Assembly (NCBI GenBank): GCA_037127255.1
Contig: JBANSL010000020.1
Location: 57,795,598-57,859,597 of the forward strand
Direction of reading: 5' to 3'
DNA length: 64,000 nt
Source of the DNA: Persicaria tinctoria
Taxonomy: Eukaryota; Streptophyta; Magnoliopsida; Caryophyllales; Polygonaceae
Shown here: positions 53,969-64,000 of the stretch, in pieces
Position numbering within the stretch: the first letter of the stretch is position 1
Layout: every line of letters begins with the position of its first letter
Notes under the pieces: generated by a model
Database searches by the model: none
Told to the model about the DNA's origin: nothing
The model's input: the letters and a program-made list of their open reading frames with translations, nothing else
Program-made: the position numbers and the translations under genes

Positions 53969-56900
53969 TCAAGCTGAAGGATGGAACAAACTCAGCTTGG
54001 AAATAATGTGCTGGTGTTGAGGAGTAGGCAAAATCTTAGTGAGAACATTTGTGAGTTGCTCAGACGAAGGAATGTAGGATAGCTCAATGAGCCCATCAAG
54101 GACTTTGTCTCGGGTAAAATGGCAGTCCACCTCTATGTGCTTCGTTCGTTCATGGAAAACATGATTCTTGGCAATTTGCATAGCAGATCTGTTATCACAA
54201 TACAAGGTAACCGGTTGTAATGACTCAACACCAAGCTCTTAAAGTAGCCTGATCAACCAAGTGATTTCTGTAGAAGCATTGGTCATGGCATGATATTCAG
54301 ACTCAGAAGAGCTTCTAGAAACAACCGATTGTTTCTTTGATTTCCAACTGATCGGAGAGGATCCTAGCAACATGATGAATCTTGTAACTGATCGACGAGT
54401 CATGGGACAAGCTGCCCAATCTGAATCAGAAAAGGCTTTTAACACTGGTGTTTAACATATCTCAAAGTATGCAAAAGAGCCTCCCATTGAGAAGAATCCC
54501 CCTGCCAGCAGATTGTGCAACCATTGAGTCATGGTGCAACCATTGAGAAGAATCCCTCTGCCAGCATATTGTTTAACATATCTCAAAGTATGCAAAAGAG
54601 CCTCCCAATGAGGAGTGCGAGGGGATTGCATAATTGGCTCAAGCATTGCATAGCAAAGCTAAGATCAGGACAGGTATTGGTAAGGTAATTCAGTTTCCCA
54701 ACAAGTGTCCTGTATGAAAGAGGATCAAACAACAAATCCCCATTAGAGTTGTTCAACTTGAGGTGAAGAGGAAGAGGTGTGGAGGCAGGCTTATCTAAAG
54801 GTTGATGAACCTCATAAAGGAGCTCAGAAGTAAATTTGGATTGAGTCATGGCAATCCCTAAAGGAAGATGAGACACTTCGATCCCAAGAAAGTAGTGAAG
54901 ACTGAAGAGTACCCAAATCCTTAATACTGAAGGTGTTATCCAAGAAAAATTTGAGTCTTTGAATGCCTGATCAGTCCCAGTGATGAAAATATCATCCACA
55001 TAGACTGCAAGGATGATAATCAACCTAGAGGGCCTCTTTACAAACAAAGAATAGTAATTATTTGATTGAACAAAGTGCAAGGACAGCAAGGCTGAGGTGA
55101 GCTTGTGAAACCACTATCTTGATGCATGTTTAAGGCCATATAAGGATTTCTTGAGCTTGCAAACCATATGAGAAGGGTTAGGAATACCTTTAGGCATGAC
55201 CATGTATACATCCTCATGGAGATCCCCGTGGAGGAATGCATTGTTACCATCTAATCGATATAAAGGCCACTCCTTTAATGCAGCAACAACAGCAATTGCT
55301 CTAATGGTTGTCATCTTAACCACTGGAGAGAAGGTATCATGAAAATCAACACCTTCCTTCTGTGTGAATCCCTTGGCCACAAGACGAGCCTTATATCTCT
55401 CAAGGCTCCCATCAGATTTTAACTTCACTTTGAAGACCCAACGACAGCCCACTGGAGTCTTACCCAAAGAAAGAGGGACAACATCCCATGTGCCATTAGG
55501 CTACAACGCATCTATTTCTTTTCTCATGGCAATAATCCAATTTGGATCAAGCGATGCAGTCTTATAAGATGTGGGTTCAATAAGGGTGGAAAGATGGCTA
55601 ATCAAAGCAAAATGAGAGGAAGGTAAGATGTAAGGAGAGGAATAATCGTCACTGTGCTCAGTAGAGGTTAAAGAACTAAAATTGCAAACATAATCATCCA
55701 GATAAGCAGGGGTACAATGTGTTCTAGAAGACCTTATAGTATTGCAAGGAATGTCAACATTAGAAGGCACAACTGGTTGAGCAGTGATAGGAGTAAAAAT
55801 GAATTCATAGCCATGATGTGGTGTAACAGTGGGCAAAACAGATGAAGTGGATGGATGTTTGAGATGAAAGGGAAAATGAGACTCATGAAAAACAATGTCA
55901 CTTGTTTGATAAATGGTGTGAGTCGTCTGTAAGTCCAGAGCCTTGTAACCTTTCTTTCCAAAGGAATAGCCAATGAAAACATAAGCATTTGCACGAGGTT
56001 TAAACTTGTTAGGACATGGAGGTTGGGGTGAAACAAAACATAGGCAACCAAAAGCTTTTAAGAAAGTATAGTCAGGGTCTTTATGGAAAAGTTTAGAGTA
56101 AGGTGTAGCAAACTGAAGGGATGACAAGGGGGTTCGGTTAATGAGAAAGGTGGCAGTGAGCACACACTCTCCCCAAAAGGAAATAGGAAGATTGGATTGA
56201 AAAAATAGAGCACGAGCAACCTCCAAGAGGTGCTTGTGCTTTCTCTCAACAACTCCGTTATGTTGAGGAGTGTAAGGACAGCTAGTTTGGTGAACTATTC
56301 CTTTGGAAGAGAAAAATTGCAAAGCATTGGAGCTACAAAACTCAGCAGCATTATCTGATCGAATGATTTTAATGGAAGCATTGAATTGTGTATGTATGAG
56401 GGAAACAAAGGATTGAATAAGAGTGAGAGCAGTGCTCTTTGATGGCATCAAGTAAGTCCATGTGCAACGAGTGAAATCATCCACAATAGTCAAGAAATAA
56501 CGATGACCATTGTGAGTGAGATGCCTATAAGGACCCCAAGTGTCAATGTGTATGAGCTCAAAGGGAGCAGTGGTTTTGGGGATAGAAGTTGGAAAGGAGT
56601 GTCTGTGTTGTTTAGCCTTGGGACAAATCTTGCAAAGATGTGTAGACTTAGAAGAAGAATCAATGAAACCAAGATGTTTTAACTGAGAGAATGGAACATG
56701 TCCAAGACGGCAATGCCATAGCTCAAGTAAATGATCAGTCAATGCAGTAGAAGATGCATAAGCAAAAGGTTTATTTAATGCAATATTGTCAACAGAAAGA
56801 ACATCATTGTGTGGCTTACAAGGAGAAATCATATTTGCAACATAAAGTTCCTTAACTGCTCTACCAAGCACAAAAGGCTTCTTCATCAAATGACCCTGGA

Positions 56901-57693
56901 GAAAACAAAAATTCGGAGTGAAAAGGACATCAAGACGCGTGTCTGTGATGATCTTTTTAACATATAAGAGATTGAAACAAAAATCAGGCACATAAAGAAC
57001 ATTTTGTAAGGTAAGGGAGGAATTGACAATCACATGACCAAAGAAGGAAACTGAAGCAGTGTTGTCGTTAGAGATGGTGATGGAAATAGGTTTAGGCAAA
57101 GTAGTGAGTGAGGTAAAAAAATGTTTATGAGGAGTTAAGTGAACGGTTGCACCACTATCAATGGTCCAAACTGGATTATCAACAGAAGAAAGGAAACAGA
57201 AATTTGTACCTACTAGAAAGGCAGCAGAATCAGCATTTGTTGAGCAAGGCAATGAGCTGGCTTTACTGGTCTTGAGTGAGGCCTGAAGCAGCAACAACAG
57301 ATGAATAAGAAGCAGAAGCAGCAGTGCCACAGGAAGACGAAGAAGGACCTTTCCCAGGGGGATAACCATGCTTCTTCTAGCTCTTATCAACCAGATGTCC
57401 TCCAAGCTTGCAAAAATCACAGAATAGAGTGTGTCCATGGATCTTCCAGCACGTATCCATAACATGAGCTCCAATTTTGCAGTGATCACATAAAAGAGTA
57501 CCACGACCACTGCCTTGTGAAGGTTTATTAGATCCACGACCACGAGGTGCAGAAGATTGACCACGACCAGCAGCATAACTAGTAGATCCTTGAGAAGATC
57601 TGGTGTCGGAAGATTTATGAGAAGCGAGAGCAAAAGAGACCTTGGATGAAGAAGACAATGAATTACCGAGTTCTCACTGCTCTTCTTCCTCAA
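53969..57693 (-). pseudogene. Copia pol (PR-INT-RT-RH), broken
   Basis: Protease WTIDSGATVHLTP. Integrase zinc motif (HCRLGH...CKICPKAKQ) and catalytic D, D, E in HIDTWGPY, IIRSDNAAEF and NGVVERKH. RT blocks [29 protein letters not shown] and YVDDIFITG. RNase H YCDNRSAMQIAKN and TKHIEVDCHF. The long frame 55501-57693 covers PR-INT; a stop at 55501 and frameshifts near 55110, 54580 and 54450 separate the remaining blocks. Not functional. Confidence 0.88.
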
Positions 57694-58938
57694 GAATCAT
57701 CTTATAGACCTCACTAAGTCTCAGAGGAGGCTGAGTAAGTATGATCTGAGCTCGGATTGCATTATAGGACTCATTCAAACCAACCAGAAATTGAATAACT
57801 TGCTGATCGTCAAGCAGATTATGAAGAAGACCAATGTTCTAAAAGGCGCTAGGCGGCCGCTAGGCGGTGGGTGGCCGCCTAGCACCTAGGCGGCTAGGCG
57901 GGTGCCTAGGCGGCGGCTAGGCGGACTTAGAACAAACTTGATTATTTCCTTATATTTTGACGAATAACACTTGTCAATAATTCATATAATGTAATAATAA
58001 TCCATAATATCACTCATAAACCCAAATTTGTAGTAGTTAACTAACACTAAAGTAAATAAACGCAAAAGTACATGTCTGACTAGCAACTCTAAGCCTCCTA
58101 AAATCCAAAACTATAAGTTCGGCTGAAAAGCAAATGCATCCCGACATGGGGAATAAAAAAACCCTAAGTCAACTAATCATAAGCTTAGAAGCTCAAATTG
58201 AATAATCACTGGACTAGGCGGTGCCTAGGCGGGCTCAGGCGGCGTCTAGGCGGGACCAGACGGCGCTTAGGCGGAACCAGGCGGTGCCTAGTCGGCGCCT
58301 AGGCGGTTCCTGGACGAATTTCCGCCTAGAGGTCCGCCTAGGCTTAAAAATTCCTAGGTCCCGTCCCGCCTAGCGCCTGGGCGGCGCCCAGGCGGCGCCT
58401 AGGCGTGATTTTTAGAACACTGAAGAAGACTCACAGATCCACACTCACAAACACGATTCTCAATCAACACAAGGTATTTATCCCATAGCTTCTTAATCTT
58501 GGTGAAATAAGCAGTAATTGACAAAGTACCTTGAGAAATGGAGAATAGTTCCCTCTGAATCGGAAAATTCTGTGTGCGATTGGAACGAGAAAAACGAGAT
58601 TCCAGATCTGACCACAGAAGTGCAGCGGATCAGAAATACAAAATTGATTCAGCGATATCCTTCTCCACCGAGTGAAGAATCCAGGAGATCACCATACTGT
58701 TGCAGCGATCCCACTGAGCAGCAATCAATGGAGTGGCAGAAGGACGAGCACAGACACTAGTGACGACGACCAATTTATTGTTCGCCATTAATGAGTGCTC
58801 AATTGGACGATGCCAAGGACCGTAGTTGTGATCATTAAGCAAAGAAGTGGATAGAACATAGTTTGGATGATCCGAGTGATGAAGGAAGAGAACATCATTC
58901 GGATCAATGGAAAACAAAGGATTGGTGGAATCCGCCAT
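57377..58938 (-). pseudogene. Copia gag, broken
   Basis: The ATG at 58938 gives MADSTNPL, then FLHHSDHPNYVLSTSLLN and YGPWHRPIEHSL, a typical copia gag N-terminus. An in-frame TGA follows at 58630-58632; the frame resumes with SAALLWSDLESRFSRSN, is split by a hAT insertion (57832-58422), and ends with a zinc knuckle CDHCKIGAHVMDTC (CX2CX4HX4C) at about 57470. Confidence 0.75.
57832..58422. mobile_element. hAT MITE with TAGGCGG palindromes, in copia gag
   Basis: Perfect duplication AAGAAGAC (57824-57831, 58423-58430). Ends CAATGTTCTAAAA and TTTTTAGAACACTG. Both subterminal zones are built from CTAGGCGGC / GCCGCCTAG repeats. 591 bp. Confidence 0.9.
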
Positions 58939-59144
58939 GGAAATCCTAACCTGATACCATGTTATGTTTGGAGAAGAGAGAATGGATGAATGAATTGCTT
59001 GTATTGAATTGATGAATAAGACTTCACAAGTATTTATACACAAATTTGCTTGGTCAACACATGACTATAATAAAGTTTTGATAACAAACTACTTGACATT
59101 GCACTATTTGATTCAACCGAAAATATAAAACAAGTATGTCAATA

Positions 59145-59392
59145 AAAGCAATCCACTTGCCCTTGGAAAATCGAAATGACTATGTCAGATATTAAAACCC
59201 TCATGTCAAGAGTGAGAGATGTGTCTTTCTCTCACGCATCCCGTAATGGCAACAGAGTGGCTGATAAGGTTGCACACATTTGCCGCTCTGTCAGGGATCA
59301 TGACATTTATAACCACATATGTCTTCAAGACCTCATCCGTAAAAATGCTCGCGGGTAGGTCCTCCACTCGAATTTTTACCTAATAAAAAAAA
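59145..59392 (+). mobile_element. L1 LINE 3' end, truncated at a copia LTR
   Basis: Encodes MSDIKTLMSRVRDVSFSHAS and NGNRVADKVAHICRS, the end of a plant L1 RNase H, then TCCACTCGAATTTTTACC-TAATAAAAAAAA. The tail is the same as in the non-autonomous copies F and H. Upstream it is cut by the copia LTR. Confidence 0.75.
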
Positions 59393-60591
59393 TAAAATTA
59401 TACATTATAATATAGAAATCTCTAAAATAGAAAATAAAATAGCAAAATCTCTAACAAAATTACACCACATCTCTAACATCTTCCCTATTATACAAATTTC
59501 TATATTTATATACATTATAATATAAATGGATAAATTCATAATTTAGTAAATAAAATTCCAATAACTTAATTAAACCAATAGACATCAACCAATGAACAAA
59601 TAGGTAGACATTAAAAGTATTGAATGCGTTTAATTTTATAGATTACAACTTTTCCTCTAAATTTAGAGGGTTTTTTTTCTATCATCTCGTTTCTCTATTT
59701 TACATATTGTATTACAACGGCCGTTGGGTTGAAAAAACCCCATATTTTTTTTCTAAAATTGCCTCTCTTTTTTTCTCTATTTTATAATTATAAGAGTTGT
59801 TGGAGTTGGAGATGCTCTTATCTCGTAATTTGTTTGATAATACTTGTATGAAATAAGTGAAGAAAATTTTGCACTCATATCACTTGTACCTTTTGTGCAG
59901 CGAAACCCCTCCTATTTGTAACGAATTTACATTTAAAGGGAGAAGAAATTGTCTCCAATATATAAAGGCGATAAACTGAAAGTCAAACATAGTAGGATGA
60001 CCATGTAAAAAAATGGAGCACAAGAAAGAAGATGAATGGCGTTGTTGCAGTAATACCCAACTCAAAATCAAGATTCTGAACTCCACTCATCCCATGAAAT
60101 TGATCAAAGCAAAGTATATCTTCCTGATGGAAAGAAAGATACAGGCAATATTTCAAATTGAAGCATCTTTTCAATTTCCAAAATCCCAATTGAACTAATT
60201 TTTTTTATTCGGTGGAATTACCTTTTTCTAGCTAGATATTTCTCTAATTATTCCTATTACTGTATCTAGTGGTGTAGTAATCAATTAGCTTAGATCTTAG
60301 GTATTATGAAAGAAGTTACTTCTTTAATATCTTTGTCACTAATTTTTTTTTAATCACAAATTACGTATTTGCTCATAATTTATATAAATAATTTTTATTA
60401 ATAAGAGTTACAAAAGTAATTTCACGTAAATTCTCATAAAAGTTCATATTAAATCAAACCAAACGCATGATTTTTCGGTCTCTCGAGTTTCCAAGCTTGC
60501 TTAGTAACTTGAATTATTTTTGGTTCAAAAAAAAAAAAAACGCATGATTTTATTTTACATGAAGTTAAACTTATTCGAACATATTTACTTC
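59393..60591. other. Intergenic, MITE-like, no gene
   Basis: About 59396-59825 is AT-rich and ends GTTGGAGTTGGAGATGCTCTTA, a common MITE-type end. 59880-60200 has small frames on both strands without known motifs. Confidence 0.35.
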
Positions 60592-60777
60592 GTCCGTAGT
60601 CTACGTCCCCGACTTGTTTGCGGTTTACTGTGTTTCATCTTTCATTGTTTGTATAGTCTGGCCTTTTGCACATTTTCTGTATTTGTTGTATGTTTGACAG
60701 TCACTGTCTGCCGGATTGTCGACCCCTCGAGTTTCATGCTTGTCTGACCTCGAATTTTTACCTAATAAAAAAATGTT
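60592..60777 (+). mobile_element. Poly(A) repeat family, copy F
   Basis: 5'-truncated. GTCTACGTCCCCGACTTG, GTTGTATGTTTGACAGTCAC, TGTCTGCCGGATTGTCGACC, CCTCGAATTTTTACC-TAATAAAAAAA. Confidence 0.65.
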
Positions 60778-60929
60778 AAAAATGGTTTTCAATGAATAAA
60801 GTTTAATTTTTTTTCATTTTTAAAAAGTTAAAATTATTGATATTTGGGGAATATTTTTTTAATGTTTTAATACTCCGTATATCTTAATTCTTACAGTAAT
60901 TCTTAACCATTTAGTTGTCTCACACTGTT

Positions 60930-61116
60930 TCGGTTCTTTCATCATTAGCTAGTCTTGGCCTTTATTTGCACTCTTGTAATTTGCTGGTTCTGCCTTATTG
61001 TTGGTTTATGTCTTTAGCTTATTTTAACGGTTTATCCGTCGCCGAGTTCTTCGGCCTATCGACTCATGGGTCTGTCCGGGCGTCGAATTCTTACTTAATA
61101 AAATAAAAAAAAAACA
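60930..61116 (+). mobile_element. Poly(A) repeat family, copy G
   Basis: 5'-truncated. AACGGTTTATCCGTCGCCGA, CGGCCTATCGACTC, GGGCGTCGAATTCTTACTTA and a poly(A)-rich end. Lies directly behind copy F in the same orientation. Confidence 0.6.
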
Positions 61117-61447
61117 CAACCAGAATCGGTCCGCATACCAAACATTAGTTAATACAGTAATAATTTAATATATCGCATATCGATCTACAAAGAGATTTGC
61201 AGGTATTACGTAGATAGAAAGCAAAAGATAGATTCCCACCAGCATACGATAATTAATAAACGCATTAAATTTTTGTTTATACATTTTTTTTTTCCTAAAA
61301 AAAAGTGGGTTAAACTTTTATAGAATTGTATTTATTCAAATAACTTGTGAGTTGTGAGGATTGAAATGTTTATACTCCGTATTTGTAAATAAGACGAGAT
61401 TGAGCTAAACTTTATTTTGAAATTGAAATATGTTTTATACGTGAACT
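61117..61447. other. Short intergenic stretch, no gene
   Basis: AT-rich; nothing recognisable. Confidence 0.4.
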
Positions 61448-61457
61448 TATCTCATGA

Positions 61458-63482
61458 GAGGTTGGCTCAAGTGTTGACCCCTCTTATGGTGTTAAATGTT
61501 AACATATCTGGACCATTAATTACTGATTAGAAATGGATATGTAAGATTAATTGAGAATTTCTTTTTTTTTATTTAAAGAAAAAAGAGTATGTCCCACCAC
61601 TCTTATAACCAACTTTCTGGCAAAGTGCGTGTTTTTTTGCGGTGAAAATCGTCTAGTCCAACGCCGTAGTCCATTTTTATGGTCCCTTTAATTTCATTGG
61701 TCGATAAGCATTAAAATAAATTATAAGGTACAAACACTTAAATAAGAAAATCATTAGAAATTTCAATTTAGCCAATGAGATAATTTGAACTACGGTATGG
61801 ACTACAATTGCGGACTAGACGATCCTCATTGGTTTTTTTGGGAGGTAACGTTTTTTTTTTCTGGGGAGGATGAGATTTTGCTTGCACCGTGTGCTCAATG
61901 AATAATGACGAACAAATTACTTAATGGATTATCAATGAATAATGACTCTGAACTTCCAGATTTTGCTTGCACTTTGTGGCATAACGTTTTTTTTTTGTGC
62001 GGTAACATTTTTTTTTGTGGTGCACTGTTTCAACTATTCGATAAGGTGATATTAACTATTCGCTCGTTTATAGTTATTATTCGTGTGTAAAAAGCATTAA
62101 TCGTTTAGATAATAGCAAAAGAGTTGGTCAATTTTGCAACTATTCGCTAGGTTAATAGTAATTATTCATTAAATTGATCATTATTATTCGTCTGTAAAGA
62201 GGAGTTAACTATTAGATAATAGCAAAATGTTGGTCAATTTTTCAACTATTCGTTAGCTTGATAGTAAATATTCGTTAAGTTGATAGTAATTATTCGTTAG
62301 GTTGAAAGAGTATATATAAATGTAATTCTTGATAACCCATACGAATAATTCATTATTATAAACGAATAATGACTATGAACTTGCCAAATAGTCAATAAAT
62401 TCATTGAAAATTTTATACAGAGTTTAAATTTTAAGAAAACCACATATAATTACCCACATACATATGAATAATTCCTTATTATTAACGAATAGTGACTTTG
62501 AACTTGCCGAATAGTTAATCAGCTTGAATTTCACGAAACCTACATCTAATTTCTCTCATATACCTGAATAATTCATTATTATCAATGAATAATTACTCTG
62601 AATTTGCCGAATATAAGATAAATTCATGAACAGTTTTAAACCAAAAACAATTGTAAAACAAATCCGGGTTAATTAACTCCTCTTTTATTTTGAATATAAC
62701 TTCCCAAAAAACAGATCGATTGAGAGATTACAGAGATGTGAAGGCGCTAGACTCTTAACCTGTTGGGTTTGAGATTCTTGGAGATGAAGGTCGAATAAGG
62801 CGAGGAAGAGGAATCTAAGTCGTAGATTGTCATCATCGCCTCCGCAAATTGCCATCGCCACTTCTCCATAGCCATCCCCCCTTCGCCTCGGCTAGTTGCC
62901 GAAATCTTCATCGTACCAGATTCTAGCGAGGGAGAGGAGAGGGAGATGGTTACATCGGCGGCGGTTATGAGGAAGATGGCTGCAGCAACGCCGGACTTAA
63001 GGGCAAGAGAGGGCAACGAGGAACGAAGATGGTTGCAGCAGCGCTGGACTTGAGGGCGAGAGAGGGCATCACACCAGATTCGCCTTCGCTTCCACCATCG
63101 TCGACCACCATAGCTTCAACCATCTCCTTAAGCCACCTCGGCTTGCCGGTCGCCATCATCTACTTCAACTGCCCAAGGGAAAGAGGTCATGGAGGAAGAA
63201 GACAATGATCGAGAAGGAGCGACCATGGGATTGTCGTGAGGGAGCAAGAAGAAGGCGGAGAGCAGAGAGGGATACAGTTTAGGGTTTTTTCATCCCTCGG
63301 AGATTAAAACACACGTACAAACAAATGAGGGTGATATAAAAAAAAGCAGTGGGTCCCACATTTTTTATTTAAAAACTATAAAAATAATCTAATTAATCAC
63401 GACCTTTAATTTTACTTCGATCAATGGCCTATATTTGTTAACATTTAACACCGTAAGGCTTGTTAACATTTGATCTATATTC
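61458..63482. mobile_element. Mutator-like element 2
   Basis: Flanked by TATCTCATGA (61448-61457, 63483-63492), fitting a 9-bp Mutator duplication plus one chance base. Long inverted ends share GTGTTAAATGTTAACA, GGACCATTAAT/GGCCATTGAT, a poly(T) run and GTGGGTCCCAC-like sequence. The left half is AT-rich with ATTCG / CGAATAAT motifs. The right half (62740-63300) is GC-rich and contains a duplicated block GATGGCTGCAGCAACGCCGG / GATGGTTGCAGCAGCGCTGG. No transposase. Same architecture as the element at 13198-15501. Confidence 0.78.
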
Positions 63483-63492
63483 TATCTCATGA

Positions 63493-64000
63493 ACTTTTTA
63501 ACCATGCTTGAGCTCGATCGCTTGTTTTCTCATCAAACTCGAGCTCAAATCAGAATCAAGTTTTAGTAAAAAACTTTTTTTTAAAAATATGATTGATTCA
63601 AGACTGAAGCTCAAAAATTCGTGTTCAAGACGAACTACTTGACCTAGCTCACTAAAATCAAGCCTTGTATATCCCACATTGGTATTACCAGGAATCCAAT
63701 TCTTGTATATAAATAAGTAAGCACTCCTCCCAATGCTAATTGATTTTAGGATTGAACTCCATCAATTTTGTGGGTTTAGCTTGGCTAGCGCATGGTGCAC
63801 TCGGACCTGTGACCCCCATATGTAAGTAAAAGTGGAGGGTTTTTTTTAATTAGGTAAAAGAGGTGTATGAATGACAAAAAGTAGATAAAAATAGTTTTAA
63901 AAAAACTAGAAAATAGAGCTTTTTGGTGTTTATTTTGCAAAATGATCGTTTTACCCATTCTTTTTTATCTTATTTGGTTTGAAAGTACTGCAATACCCAT
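63493..64000 (+). other. Truncated hAT end and a TRIM solo LTR
   Basis: 63510-63655 holds AGCTCGATCGCTTG / AACTCGAGCTC repeats of a truncated hAT MITE. 63660-63825 matches the TRIM LTR in order: ATCCCACATTGG, AAGCACTCCTCCCAATGCTA, TTGATTTTAGGATTGAACTC, GCTAGCGCATGGTGCAC. The last 170 bases show nothing. Confidence 0.45.

Larger units (their letters stand above)
53801..59144 (-). mobile_element. Ty1/copia retrotransposon, decayed
   Basis: Minus-strand element. The 5' LTR is 58960-59144 (185 bp), followed by the primer binding site TGGTATCAG (58951-58959). The polypurine tract (minus CTTGAGGGGGAC) adjoins a 3' LTR remnant ending at 53961. Both LTRs share ACAAGTATTTATA.ACAAATTT and GACATTGCACTATTTGATTC; the start of the 3' LTR has diverged. 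The order gag-protease-integrase-RT-RNase H is copia-type. It has stops, frameshifts, a duplicated block at about 54445-54610, and a hAT insertion in gag. Confidence 0.85.

Overview
The window is plant nuclear DNA, most likely from a eudicot. It has GT-AG introns, plant-type gene families (CC-NB-ARC-LRR, MRS2/MGT, NFXL1, MATE) and a dense plant transposon load: Stowaway, Tourist-like and hAT MITEs, Mutator-like elements, a TRIM, a Ty1/copia element, and L1-type LINE ends with their non-autonomous relatives. No bacterial operons, CRISPR arrays or convincing tRNA/rRNA genes were seen. All calls come from reading the sequence and from family knowledge; no database search was run.

Layout. 1-3.5 kb: transposon debris, including a MATE-transporter fragment joined to a TRIM-like fragment. 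3.85-10.1 kb (+): an NLR resistance gene in three exons. It is broken by one in-frame TGA and by a complete 531-bp TRIM retroelement with identical LTRs inside the LRR exon; its 2.5-kb intron also carries a Stowaway and a ~1-kb retroelement with a 16-bp target duplication. 10.6-11.6 kb: a hAT-like element. 12.5-18.1 kb (-): an MRS2-type Mg2+ transporter. All 11 exons can be assembled with GT-AG junctions and a continuous frame, except for a single TAG at codon 114. Its intron 8 holds four levels of nested transposons. 20.1-24.5 kb (-): an intact NFXL1 zinc-finger gene with a 5'UTR intron. 25.4-30.0 kb (-): an intact six-exon FCP1/HAD-type phosphatase-like gene with a 31-residue tandem repeat tail rich in psi-K-x-E motifs.

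From 30 kb to the end I see no confident host gene. The region is layered transposons: Harbinger-like elements, hAT MITEs, an L1 RNase H fragment, many copies of a poly(A)-tailed repeat family, a Mutator-like element that appears to carry an F-box-associated fragment (49.9-52.7 kb), a decayed Ty1/copia element (53.8-59.1 kb) and a second Mutator-like element (61.5-63.5 kb) related to the one in the MRS2 intron.

The genes do not form a pathway. The biological story is two probably intact regulatory or signalling genes (NFXL1 and the HAD protein) beside two recently disabled genes (NLR and MRS2-like) in a transposon-rich region. The most unusual items are the candidate SUMO-acceptor array in the HAD protein, the poly(A) repeat family that shares its 3' tail with L1 elements, and the nested or gene-capturing Mutator-like elements.
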